DNA from: Actinomycetota bacterium
GTDB taxonomy: Bacteria > Actinomycetota > Actinomycetes > Nanopelagicales > Nanopelagicaceae
DNA length: 9,130 bases
Direction of reading: 5' to 3'
Assembly: GCA_009700365.1 (NCBI GenBank)
Contig: WLME01000034.1
Location: forward strand, 1 to 9,130
Shown here: positions 1 to 6,711 of the stretch, one piece after another
How the letters are laid out: the number at the start of each line of letters is the position of its first letter
Position numbering within the stretch: the stretch's first letter is position 1
Made by a program: the position numbers and the translations under genes
Notes under the pieces: model-generated
What the model was told of the DNA's origin: nothing
Databases searched by the model: none
Seen by the model: the letters and a program-made list of their open reading frames with translations, nothing else

Positions 1-1167
1 TGCAATGTTCTTAAGCGGTGCAGCAAAAATTCCGAGCACAATAAGCGCCAACAGAACGATTGCGACTGGGCGACGCATCACCATACGGGCAGTCTGAGCC
101 CAACGTCCATCTTCTTTCGGAGTAATCGCAGATTTGCGAACAACACCTTTATCTACTTTGCTGCCCACCATTGCCAAGATTGGTGGAAGTCCGAAGAGCG
201 CACCGGCAACTGCAAGTGCAACAACGGAGACACCCGCATATCCAAATGACTTTAGGAATGGAAGTGGGAAGAAGGTTAAGGAAAGTAGCGTGACAAAAAC
301 TGTCAGGCCTGAGTAGAAGACTGTTTTGCCAGCAGTTTTTAAGGTAGTAATTATCGAATCTTCCACACCTTTACCGTGATGCAACTCCTCACGGAATCTG
401 TTGACCATCAAGAGCGCATAGTCGATACCAAGTCCAAGGCCCATACCTGTTGTCAGATTAAGCGCATAGATACTGACATCAGTAAAGAGTGTAAAGAGAA
501 ATAGAATAAAGAAAGCACCGAGGATTGCTGCGACTCCAACAACAAGTGGCATTGCCGAGGCAACCAAAGCACCAAAGACAAAGACCAATAAGATGAATGT
601 TGCAGGGATTGAGATTGCTTCTGCAAGGGCTAAATCTTTTGAGATCTTCTTATTAATTGCATTACCTACAACGCCAACTCCACCTGAATACAAGGTGAAG
701 CCATCAACTTTTCCGTCGTAATTTTCTTGGAAAAATGCACCAAGCTTTTCGCTCTCGGGAGTAAATGCATCAGCTTGGCTATAGACAAGTATGTAACCAG
801 CTTTGCCATCTTTGGATTTAAAGGCTTGCTCCCCGCCTGCACTCCAAAACGAGAGAGTCTTGCTTACTCCATTTTCTTTCGCCATCTTCGCTTCAAGTGC
901 TAACGCGCGCTGGGTTACGGCAGGGTCAGTGATATCAGAGTCACCGGCATCAACAACGACAACAATTGTTGGGTCTGCAATTTTGAGAGTGTCATGAATG
1001 TAGTTATAGACCTTGTATGAGTCGCTCTTTGGATTTGAATACCCACCAGAATCAAGTCGGTTAAAGACTGAGGAACCTATTCCACCTGCAGCGAGGATTC
1101 CAATGACAAAGAGGATTACCGCAGCCTTGCGGCGGCGATACATAAGATGGCCCAGTTTCTCGAACAT
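1..1167 (-). CDS. MMPL-family (RND superfamily) membrane transporter, N-terminal part, runs off the left edge
   Basis: The reading frame is open from ATG at 1167 down to base 1 (389 codons, no stop), so the C-terminal half lies outside the window. The protein begins MFEKLGHLMYRRRK, then has one membrane helix (about 15-34), an extracytoplasmic porter domain (about 38-180), and a run of helices (about 184-335), with another helix starting near 366. Residues 244-262 carry the family's G-x-G-I-D-Y motif, with D249-Y250 matching the Asp-Tyr proton-relay pair of MmpL transporters, followed by VNRFREE. The segment SGLTVFVTLLSLTFFPLPF (286-304) is also typical. The family exports lipids or other hydrophobic molecules using the proton gradient; the substrate cannot be told here. 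No Shine-Dalgarno sequence precedes the ATG, but a -10-like element lies 7 bases upstream, which suggests a leaderless mRNA. The gene diverges from the small gene at 1228. Confidence 0.9.
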   Translation of the reverse strand, partial: MFEKLGHLMYRRRKAAVILFVIGILAAGGIGSSVFNRLDSGGYSNPKSDSYKVYNYIHDTLKIADPTIVVVVDAGDSDITDPAVTQRALALEAKMAKENGVSKTLSFWSAGGEQAFKSKDGKAGYILVYSQADAFTPESEKLGAFFQENYDGKVDGFTLYSGGVGVVGNAINKKISKDLALAEAISIPATFILLVFVFGALVASAMPLVVGVAAILGAFFILFLFTLFTDVSIYALNLTTGMGLGLGIDYALLMVNRFREELHHGKGVEDSIITTLKTAGKTVFYSGLTVFVTLLSLTFFPLPFLKSFGYAGVSVVALAVAGALFGLPPILAMVGSKVDKGVVRKSAITPKEDGRWAQTARMVMRRPVAIVLLALIVLGIFAAPLKNIA

Positions 1168-1174
1168 AGGTGCA

Positions 1175-1180
1175 AGTATG
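1175..1180 (-). promoter_or_regulatory. Candidate -10 element of a leaderless promoter for the MMPL gene
   Basis: On the minus strand the hexamer reads CATACT (4 of 6 matches to TATAAT) and ends exactly 7 bases before the ATG at 1167. Transcription would start at or next to the start codon, which fits the absence of a ribosome binding site. No convincing -35 is seen. The assignment rests on spacing and a short motif only. Confidence 0.35.
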
Positions 1181-1216
1181 TAGGATGGAAGTATTAAGTT
1201 CACATTCAAGAGAAGC

Positions 1217-1220
1217 GAGG
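1217..1220 (+). promoter_or_regulatory. Shine-Dalgarno supporting the 38-residue gene
   Basis: GAGG within AGCGAGG lies 7 bases upstream of ATG 1228. It is the main sequence evidence that this short frame is translated. Confidence 0.5.
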
Positions 1221-1227
1221 ATTACGC

Positions 1228-1344
1228 ATGAGTGATGTGTTTCCTGCAACAACTGATGACGAACGCGATCCGCGCGAAGACCAGAACGAAGATAGAAAGC
1301 GCGAAGAAGAAATTAAAGGCGATAAACCGCCCCACCACGGATAA
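1228..1344 (+). CDS. Small, highly charged 38-residue hypothetical protein
   Basis: ATG at 1228 opens a 38-codon frame ending in TAA at 1342-1344. The product begins MSDVFPATTDDERDPREDQ and ends GDKPPHHG. About 20 of 38 residues are charged (13 acidic, 7 basic), there is no cysteine or tryptophan, and it is probably disordered or a single short helix around residues 16-30. Evidence for reality: GAGG at 1217-1220 is 7 bases before the ATG, the frame fills the gap between the MMPL promoter and the convergent zinc-ribbon gene, and its stop lies 3 bases from that gene's stop, like the other tight convergent ends in the window. I do not recognise the family and assign no function. A short T run follows the stop (1345-1349), but the preceding stem is only about 3 base pairs, so it is not called as a terminator. 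Confidence 0.6.
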   Translation: MSDVFPATTDDERDPREDQNEDRKREEEIKGDKPPHHG

Positions 1345-1347
1345 TTT

Positions 1348-1548
1348 TTATTCTGAGGTAGCTGCTGGTTTTGCAACAGAATCGGTCTTGTAGAAACCTG
1401 ATCCTTTAAATACAACGCCCACAGTCGAATAAACCTTGCGAACCTCGCCCTTACATTGCGGGCACTCGGTCAGAGGGTTTTCAGAGAATGACTGGAAAGC
1501 CTCGAAGGCATGGTCACACGCGATACATGCATATTGGTATGTAGGCAC
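1348..1548 (-). CDS. FmdB-family zinc-ribbon protein (Rv0991c/Ruc-like)
   Basis: The 66-residue protein begins MPTYQYACIAC and has the FmdB-type zinc ribbon: CxxC at C8/C11 and CxxC at C29/C32, which together should bind one zinc ion. The conserved VVFKGSGFYKTD segment follows at about 45-56, then a short Ala/Ser-rich tail. The start is GTG at 1548; AAAGG sits 7 bases upstream and the family-typical N terminus begins there. FmdB proteins are small cytosolic proteins often annotated as regulators. The M. tuberculosis relative Rv0991c, encoded beside the folate cyclo-ligase as in related genomes, has been described as a redox-regulated chaperone. That role is a possibility here, but the disordered tail is much shorter than in Rv0991c (about 110 residues, from memory). 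It converges on the 38-residue gene with 3 bases between stops. Confidence 0.9.
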   Translation of the reverse strand: MPTYQYACIACDHAFEAFQSFSENPLTECPQCKGEVRKVYSTVGVVFKGSGFYKTDSVAKPAATSE

Positions 1549-1555
1549 AGTGTGA

Positions 1556-1560
1556 CCTTT
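1556..1560 (-). promoter_or_regulatory. Shine-Dalgarno fixing the GTG start of the zinc-ribbon gene
   Basis: AAAGG on the minus strand is 7 bases upstream of GTG 1548. A -10-like GATACT lies further upstream at 1568-1573, which would give a short leader of roughly a dozen bases. Confidence 0.45.
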
Positions 1561-1631
1561 CTCTTGAAGTATCTTGAATTCTCTCTTTGCCTAAGTCTAA
1601 AGAAGTGAGACGATAGGCGCGAATCGGTAGC

Positions 1632-1637
1632 TATATG
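1632..1637 (+). promoter_or_regulatory. Possible -10 element for the copC-copD-acyl-CoA dehydrogenase operon
   Basis: TATATG (4 of 6 matches to TATAAT) lies 11 bases before the ATG pair at 1649/1652, in the 100-base divergent gap shared with the zinc-ribbon gene. It would give a very short or absent leader. No good -35 is visible. This is weak evidence. Confidence 0.25.
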
Positions 1638-1648
1638 AGCACGGGGGA

Positions 1649-2167
1649 ATGATGAGAATCAAGCAGATTGTCGTCGCAATTTTGGGACTTCTAGTTTTCG
1701 GGGTGACTCCGGCTATGGCCAATTCTCTTGTAGCCACAACTCCAATGGCGGGCAGAACGATTCAGAGCGCACCAAGTGCAATCACGATCACCACCGAACT
1801 ACCTCTTCTTGATTTAGGTAATGATGTAACCGTTACAGATCCAACTGGTGTTCGAGTTGATGATGGAGCTCTGACAATCGATGGCACAAATGCTGTTATT
1901 GGCTTGAAACAACTTGTGAAGACCGGTGTGTACACAGTCAATTACTCCTTGCTCGCAGAAAATGATGCACCTTTTATCGGATCCTTCACATTTATCTTTG
2001 CCGAACCAACAGTAATTGCGACGGTAGCCCCTCAACCCAGCGCTGTCGCAACTCCCTCTGGCAATAATCTTGGAACAACAATCTTTGTACTTGGTTTACT
2101 CGCAGCAGCAATCGTTGTCACAATTGCACTTTCGCTATATGCAAGAAAGTTATTCCGCGACCGATGA
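1649..2167 (+). CDS. CopC-like periplasmic/extracytoplasmic domain protein with C-terminal membrane anchor, copper ligands not evident
   Basis: This is a 172-residue precursor. A signal peptide (1-24) ends in AMA before N25. A CopC-type beta-sandwich follows (25-118), recognised by SLVATTPMAGRTI near the N terminus and GVYTVNYSLLAENDAP...GSFTF near its end. A Pro/Ser/Ala linker spans 119-140, and a membrane helix (142-164) leads to a basic RKLFRDR tail. CopC proteins bind Cu(II) outside the membrane and work with CopD. Here the usual first mature residue His is Asn, and the conserved D-G-H-P loop reads N-D-A-P (105-108), so the Asp and second His are also gone. Copper binding in the usual way is therefore doubtful. 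The start could be ATG 1649 or the adjoining ATG 1652; GGGGGA at 1643-1648 is very close and fits 1652 slightly better. The stop overlaps copD by four bases (ATGA). Confidence 0.8.
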   Translation: MMRIKQIVVAILGLLVFGVTPAMANSLVATTPMAGRTIQSAPSAITITTELPLLDLGNDVTVTDPTGVRVDDGALTIDGTNAVIGLKQLVKTGVYTVNYSLLAENDAPFIGSFTFIFAEPTVIATVAPQPSAVATPSGNNLGTTIFVLGLLAAAIVVTIALSLYARKLFRDR

Positions 2168-4053
2168 ATTTTCTGTCAGGAAATCTGACTGTAGACCCTT
2201 TAGTTGGTGCACTTGGCACACTCAATAAATCTATTCTCTTCTTCTCTGCGTTGTCTCTCATCGGCATTCTCTTGGCAATATCTTTCCTCCTGATTGAAAA
2301 AAATGGAGCCCTCCAGGAGAGCGCGATCAAACTTAAAGGATTTGCAAGAGCCTTGGCTTGTATATGGCTTGTAACAAGTGCATTTCAGATTGTTCTTACC
2401 CTTGCAAATATTCTTGGCACTTCGCTGGGGCAAGCCTTTGATTCAACTTCATTCTGGTCTTTTATTTCTCAAGTAGACCTTGGAAAATTCCTTGCAGCTC
2501 AAACAATTCTTGTCGCAATTGTTCTTGCGGGTCTTAATTACATTCGAACCGTACTTTCTAGTGCAGTCTTTCTAATAATTTCCCTTCTTGCGCTGATTGC
2601 ACCTGTATTTCAAAGCCATAGCCCATCGGGCGGTTCGCATTCACTTGCCATTGGCTCACTCGTAATTCACGTGGTCGCACTTGCTCTTTGGGTGGGTGGC
2701 ATCTTGGCAATTTGCCTTCTCAGTAATCAGGATCGTAAAACAGCGCTACCGCGCTTTAGCGTCCTAGCGTTATGGGCAGCGATTGCTGTCTTATTAAGTG
2801 GAGTCGCAAATGCCTGGGCACGGCTGGATTTCAGCGCAGCCTGGTCTTCGCGTTACGCCCAGATTGTTATTGCAAAAGCTATCTTGACGATACTTCTCAT
2901 CTTTTTGGGTTACAGAAATCGAAGCGCCTTGAAGACGAGAAACGATGAAGGATGGAAGTTGTTATTTCGTCTTATCTTTATAGAGGCAACGTTAATGTGT
3001 GTTGTTGTTGTGCTTGGTAGCTGGCTTTCGAATTCAACTCCACCGGCAGGTAAAGAGATTGCATTTAGCCCAGCACTCTCAATTGTTGGATATGCAACCC
3101 CTGGTGCACCGAATCTCGCTCGCATGTTTACTCTGTATAACGCGGATGCGCTGATTATCGGAATATTGGTTGTACTGGTTGCGCTTTATATCAAGGGTGT
3201 TTCGATATTAAAAAAGCGTGGAGATGCATGGCCAGTCGGACGCACGATTGCATTTGCCTGTGGAGTGGCGTTGATTGATTTTGCAACGAGTGGTGGCCTC
3301 GGTGTTTATGCACTTTTCTCATTTGAATATCACATGCTTGCGCACATGGTTTTAGGAATGTTGGCGCCCATCGGACTTGTGCTCGGAGCTCCTATTACTT
3401 TGGCTCTTCGCACCTTGCCGCAAGGAAGAACACCTGAAGAACGCGGAGTTCGCGGGACTCTGATCGCGTTCCTACATTCGCGATATTCAATAATTCTCAC
3501 AAATCCACTTACTGCCTTGGCACTCTTTGATGGGTCTCTCTTTGTTCTCTATTTCACCAATCTATTTGGCAACTTGATGCAATCTCACGCAGGCCATTTA
3601 TTTATGACTATCCACTTCTTGCTCGCAGGTTTTCTCTTCTTCCATGTAATTATTGGAATTGATCCGAATCCACGAAAAATCCCTCATCTCGTGAGAATTG
3701 TGATTCTCTTTGGAGCAATGAGTATTCATGCATTCTTTGCCATCGCACTTCTCGCTACTACTTCATTAATTGACGGCGGCTATTACGGTTCTCTCAGAAC
3801 ACCTTGGCTTGGAGATTTGTTAGCAGACCAGCATGCAGCTGGCTCAATCGCATGGGCGATGGGTGAAGTCCCCATAATTTTCGCTTTGATTGCAACATTT
3901 ATTCAATGGATGAGAGATGACACTCGCGAGGCGAAGCGCATCGACCGCAATGAGGCTCGCATGGCAGCCATGGGAGAACCCGATGATCTGGCGCAATACA
4001 ATAATTATCTCAGCCAATTGCAACGTCGCGATCAAAGAGAAGGTAATCAATGA
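2164..4053 (+). CDS. CopD-CtaG fusion: copper transport / cytochrome c oxidase assembly membrane protein
   Basis: This polytopic protein of 629 residues has two recognisable halves. The N-terminal half (about 20-290) is CopD-like, with helices near 23-44, 60-84, 106-126, 130-148, 163-186, 197-215, 233-250 and 267-286, and a His-rich stretch SHSPSGGSHS (151-160) before HVVALALWVGG (169-179). The C-terminal half (about 325-585) is of the caa3-type CtaG family: EYHMLAHMVLGMLAP with H390 and H394, the LGAPITLALR segment, then H475, H478, H484 and H494 before GIDPNP, and the Y-Y-G...DQHAAGSIAW block with H557. A charged cytoplasmic tail follows. Such fusions are common in Actinomycetota and are thought to move copper across the membrane or supply it to cytochrome c oxidase. 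It starts inside the copC stop codon and ends inside the next start codon, so translation is probably coupled. No separate ribosome binding site is visible at its start. Confidence 0.9.
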   Translation: MNFLSGNLTVDPLVGALGTLNKSILFFSALSLIGILLAISFLLIEKNGALQESAIKLKGFARALACIWLVTSAFQIVLTLANILGTSLGQAFDSTSFWSFISQVDLGKFLAAQTILVAIVLAGLNYIRTVLSSAVFLIISLLALIAPVFQSHSPSGGSHSLAIGSLVIHVVALALWVGGILAICLLSNQDRKTALPRFSVLALWAAIAVLLSGVANAWARLDFSAAWSSRYAQIVIAKAILTILLIFLGYRNRSALKTRNDEGWKLLFRLIFIEATLMCVVVVLGSWLSNSTPPAGKEIAFSPALSIVGYATPGAPNLARMFTLYNADALIIGILVVLVALYIKGVSILKKRGDAWPVGRTIAFACGVALIDFATSGGLGVYALFSFEYHMLAHMVLGMLAPIGLVLGAPITLALRTLPQGRTPEERGVRGTLIAFLHSRYSIILTNPLTALALFDGSLFVLYFTNLFGNLMQSHAGHLFMTIHFLLAGFLFFHVIIGIDPNPRKIPHLVRIVILFGAMSIHAFFAIALLATTSLIDGGYYGSLRTPWLGDLLADQHAAGSIAWAMGEVPIIFALIATFIQWMRDDTREAKRIDRNEARMAAMGEPDDLAQYNNYLSQLQRRDQREGNQ

Positions 4054-5195
4054 GCCTCGAAGATATTTATACGCTTCCATCCGAGTATCTCGAGCTTCGC
4101 AAGAGTATTCGCTCTCTGTCGGAAAAAGAGATTGGCCCACACGCATCAGCAGTCGATGAAGAACATCGCTACCCGCAAGAAGCGCATAATGCGCTCGTTA
4201 AATCCGGGCTTTACGCAGCTCATGTCCCAACAGAATTTGGTGGCGATGGTGCAGATGCACTGGCGACATGCATCGTCATAGAAGAAGTTGCGCGAGTATG
4301 TGCTTCTTCCTCGTTAATCCCTGCAGTCAACAAACTTGGATCACTCCCATTGATTTTAAGCGGTAGTAAAGAACAGAAAGAGCGCTGGCTCCGACCACTT
4401 GCGAAAGGAAAAGGTTTCTCGTATTGCTTATCTGAATCTGATGCCGGATCGGATGCATCAGCGCTCACGACTAAGGCTGAACGCAAAAGTGATGGCTGGG
4501 TAATAAACGGAAGCAAGAAATGGATTTCAAATGCAGGCGTATCTGAGTTCTATACAGTAATTGCCCAAACAGATTCATCTCTTGGTTCAAAAGGAATTAC
4601 CGCTTTTATTGTCGAAAAGACTGATCCAGGTATTTCATTTGGCGCACCAGAAAAGAAGATGGGTTTTCGAGGATCGCCAACACGAGAAGTCTATTTCGAT
4701 AATGTAAATATTGGAGAAGACCGCAGAATAAGTGAAATAGGTAAGGGATTTGCTCTAGCTATGGACACTCTCGACCACACACGAATCACAATTGCGGCTC
4801 AAGCTCTTGGAATTGCTCAAGGAGCGCTAGATGTCGCAAAGAAGTATTCACATGAACGCAAACAATTTGGCAAAGAGATTTTTGATTTCCAAGGTGTCCA
4901 ATTTATGTTGGCGGATATGGCTATTGGAGTCGAAACCGCTCGCCAAATCACCTATGCGGCTGCCGCAAAGAGTGAACGCGGTGATAAGGATTTAAAGTTT
5001 TTCTCGGCTGCAAGTAAGACCTATGCAACTGATACTGCGATGAAAGTAACCACCGATGCCGTACAAATCCTTGGGGGATATGGATATGTTTCGGATTACC
5101 CAGTCGAGCGAATGATGCGTGATGCAAAACTCACACAGATTTATGAAGGAACAAATCAGATTCAAAGAATAGTTATTGCGCGCAATCTGCCTTAA
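4050..5195 (+). CDS. Acyl-CoA dehydrogenase (FAD-dependent)
   Basis: The protein has 381 residues, the usual size for short/branched-chain acyl-CoA dehydrogenases, which form an alpha,beta double bond in acyl-CoA thioesters and pass electrons to ETF. It has the N-terminal helical domain (about 10-120), the FAD-contacting segment YCLSESDAGSDA (125-136) with NGSKKWISNAG (153-163) in the beta domain, RKQFGKEIFDFQ (270-281), and the C-terminal signature DAKLTQIYEGTNQIQR (358-373). E366 is in the position of the catalytic base in the short/branched-chain group. The substrate cannot be decided; isobutyryl-, 2-methylbutyryl- or butyryl-CoA types are all possible. ATG 4050 overlaps the copD stop (ATGA), with AAGG 6 bases upstream. 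Pairing with a copper/oxidase assembly gene is unusual. The stop is one base from the stop of the convergent cyclo-ligase gene. Confidence 0.93.
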   Translation: MSLEDIYTLPSEYLELRKSIRSLSEKEIGPHASAVDEEHRYPQEAHNALVKSGLYAAHVPTEFGGDGADALATCIVIEEVARVCASSSLIPAVNKLGSLPLILSGSKEQKERWLRPLAKGKGFSYCLSESDAGSDASALTTKAERKSDGWVINGSKKWISNAGVSEFYTVIAQTDSSLGSKGITAFIVEKTDPGISFGAPEKKMGFRGSPTREVYFDNVNIGEDRRISEIGKGFALAMDTLDHTRITIAAQALGIAQGALDVAKKYSHERKQFGKEIFDFQGVQFMLADMAIGVETARQITYAAAAKSERGDKDLKFFSAASKTYATDTAMKVTTDAVQILGGYGYVSDYPVERMMRDAKLTQIYEGTNQIQRIVIARNLP

Positions 5196-5196
5196 G

Positions 5197-5745
5197 TTAT
5201 GAAGTAAAGCGCAAAACTAAATCAGTAGTTGCTGCAGCTTTAAGCGGAATATCCCATTCTTCGATAGGTAAATCAGCACTTGATATTTCGTCGGGATGAA
5301 TCAAACCGATAGACCATGCGCTTAGCCCTTTAAGTGCGCGATCGTAATATCCGCCGCCTTGTCCGAGCCGATACCCACGACGATCAATTCGAAGGGCTGG
5401 AACAATAATCACTTCTATCTGAGAAGAATTAGTGATTGCCTGACCAAGTGGTTCATAAATCTTCTTCTTGGCTTGCAGAGTTTCCTGAGATCCATTCCAG
5501 TTAACCCACTCAAGTTCTTGTCCAGCAATTCTTGGAAGAAGTAGTGATTTACCCATTGAAATTAAAAGCGCATTGAGCTCTGTGGTATCTGGTTCATCGC
5601 CGTAAGAGACATAACTTGCGATAGTCGCGGCGTCGGAAATTTCAGGAAGCGTCGCAAGGTGAGCAAAAGAATGTTCGATGTAACGTTCATTACGTTCGCG
5701 GCGATAGCGAGTGCGAAGTGATGCCTTTTCCTCGCTGATGCCCAT
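5197..5745 (-). CDS. 5-formyltetrahydrofolate cyclo-ligase (5,10-methenyltetrahydrofolate synthetase)
   Basis: This 182-residue cytosolic enzyme converts 5-formyl-tetrahydrofolate to 5,10-methenyl-tetrahydrofolate with ATP, returning a dead-end folate to one-carbon metabolism. The signature RRGYRLGQGGGYYDRAL (122-138) is the ATP/folate-binding loop of the family. The N-terminal basic helix KASLRTRYRRER (7-18), the YVSYGDEPDT block (45-54) and the late GLIHPDE...PIEEWDIPL segment (147-168) also fit. The length is normal. ATG 5745 has AGGGG 6 bases upstream. In mycobacteria the same gene lies between the Rv0991c-type zinc ribbon and galU-moeA; here it diverges directly from the moeA-like gene with galU absent. 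Confidence 0.93.
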   Translation of the reverse strand: MGISEEKASLRTRYRRERNERYIEHSFAHLATLPEISDAATIASYVSYGDEPDTTELNALLISMGKSLLLPRIAGQELEWVNWNGSQETLQAKKKIYEPLGQAITNSSQIEVIIVPALRIDRRGYRLGQGGGYYDRALKGLSAWSIGLIHPDEISSADLPIEEWDIPLKAAATTDLVLRFTS

Positions 5746-5790
5746 GTAAATCCCCTAGAAGTAAGTCGTATACAAGTAAGATTAGTGATT
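5746..5790. promoter_or_regulatory. Divergent promoter region between cyclo-ligase and moeA-like genes
   Basis: These 45 bases must carry both promoters. In the plus direction TAAGAT (5777-5782, form TANNNT) lies 8 bases before ATG 5791, and no ribosome binding site is present, so a leaderless mRNA is likely. In the minus direction TATACG (reverse complement of 5767-5772) could be the -10, followed by the AGGGG ribosome binding site (5752-5756). The heptamer AAGTAAG occurs twice, at 5759-5765 and 5774-5780, on either side of the palindrome GTATAC (5768-5773), an arrangement that could be a shared operator. The promoter calls are motif-based inference. Confidence 0.45.
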
Positions 5791-6702
5791 ATGTCAGAAC
5801 GAATGCGGGTAGATGAAGTACTGGGCTCACTCTTAGAGCTCTGTCGCCCTCTTGAGCCATTTGATATGCCATTGCTCGATGCACACGATGCAACACTTGC
5901 CGAAGATATTTATGCTGGCGAACGACTTGTCATGAAAGCTGGAAGTCGCATTCGTTCCACCCAAATTGGACTTGCTGCATCGATCGGCTTAGACCATCTT
6001 CCAACGCGCCCACATCCGCGCGTTGTTGTTATCTCTGCAGGTCCTGACTTAGTTGAACCGGGCATTCCTCTCAAGGCCGATGAAGAGTACGAGACAAATT
6101 CATGGCTGCTCACAACTGCTGTTCGCGAAGTTGGGGCTGTTGCCTATCGAGTGCACTCAATTCCTGACGACGAGTCACAACTTCAAAGCGTGATAGAAGA
6201 TCAACTTGTTCGCGCAGATTTAATAATTATTAGCGGAGAACGTCACGATGATTCATTTGACCTCATTACCCGTACTCTCGAAAAAATGGGCGAAATCCAA
6301 ACAGTAAATATTGCAATCGAATCAAGTGGTCGCCATAATTTCGGAACAATTGGCCCAGATAAAACACCAGTCGTCACCTTACCTGGGGACCCAATCGCTG
6401 CATATATTTCTTTTGAACTTCTTATTCGCCCGATGATTCGCACAATGTTAGGTACGGCGACCATTCATAGGCCGTCGGTGAAAGCAAAACTTGAAAAAGC
6501 GCTGAAATCTTCTGGTGGATATCGTTCCTATGTCCGTGCAATCTTGAGCGAAGATGGAAAGTCAGTTCTGCCTCTTGCATCCCAGGATGAACAAGCCACC
6601 CTCTCTGATGCCAACTCTTTTATCGCTGTACCCGAGGGAGAAACTTCCCTTGCTGCAGGAGCGCAAGTCACAGTCGTTGTTCTTGAGCGACGTTATCTCT
6701 AA
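5791..6702 (+). CDS. MoeA/gephyrin-like protein lacking domain II, probable non-catalytic scaffold (Glp-like)
   Basis: The protein has 303 residues from ATG 5791, against about 400 for MoeA. Residues 1-40 match the start of domain I, up to TLAEDI. The next residues, YAGERLVMKAGSRIRSTQIG (41-60), match the part of domain I that normally follows domain II, so domain II, including the PPFDxSxMDGYA motif and its catalytic Asp, is absent as if cut out. Domain III follows (about 75-220) with ISAGPDLVEPG and LPGDPIAAY, but the SGGxSxGxxD loop reads SGERHDDSFD (148-157) and the usual PGKP segment reads SSGRHN. Domain IV (about 225-303) is intact. Canonical MoeA inserts molybdate into adenylated molybdopterin; this protein very likely cannot. 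A gephyrin-like division scaffold (Glp) is more plausible given the GlpR-like gene downstream. GTG 5785 is an alternative start, but it would sit too close to the -10. Confidence 0.85.
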   Translation: MSERMRVDEVLGSLLELCRPLEPFDMPLLDAHDATLAEDIYAGERLVMKAGSRIRSTQIGLAASIGLDHLPTRPHPRVVVISAGPDLVEPGIPLKADEEYETNSWLLTTAVREVGAVAYRVHSIPDDESQLQSVIEDQLVRADLIIISGERHDDSFDLITRTLEKMGEIQTVNIAIESSGRHNFGTIGPDKTPVVTLPGDPIAAYISFELLIRPMIRTMLGTATIHRPSVKAKLEKALKSSGGYRSYVRAILSEDGKSVLPLASQDEQATLSDANSFIAVPEGETSLAAGAQVTVVVLERRYL

Positions 6703-6711
6703 CCCAGAATC

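Noticed and set aside
1331..1350. Intrinsic terminator after the 38-residue gene
   Set aside because: There is a T run, but the only preceding stem is about three base pairs (CCG/CGG) with an 8-base loop.
1206..1415. Minus-strand frame overlapping the 38-residue gene and the end of the zinc-ribbon gene
   Set aside because: It overlaps the zinc-ribbon gene in a different frame on the same strand and has no recognisable motif or start signal.
3844..4146. 100-residue minus-strand frame over the copD / acyl-CoA dehydrogenase junction
   Set aside because: Shadow of two well-supported overlapping genes; the predicted protein has no family features.
5785..5790. GTG at 5785 as start of the moeA-like gene
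   Set aside because: It adds only two residues, has no ribosome binding site, and is 2 bases from the -10 candidate; ATG 5791 fits the spacing better.
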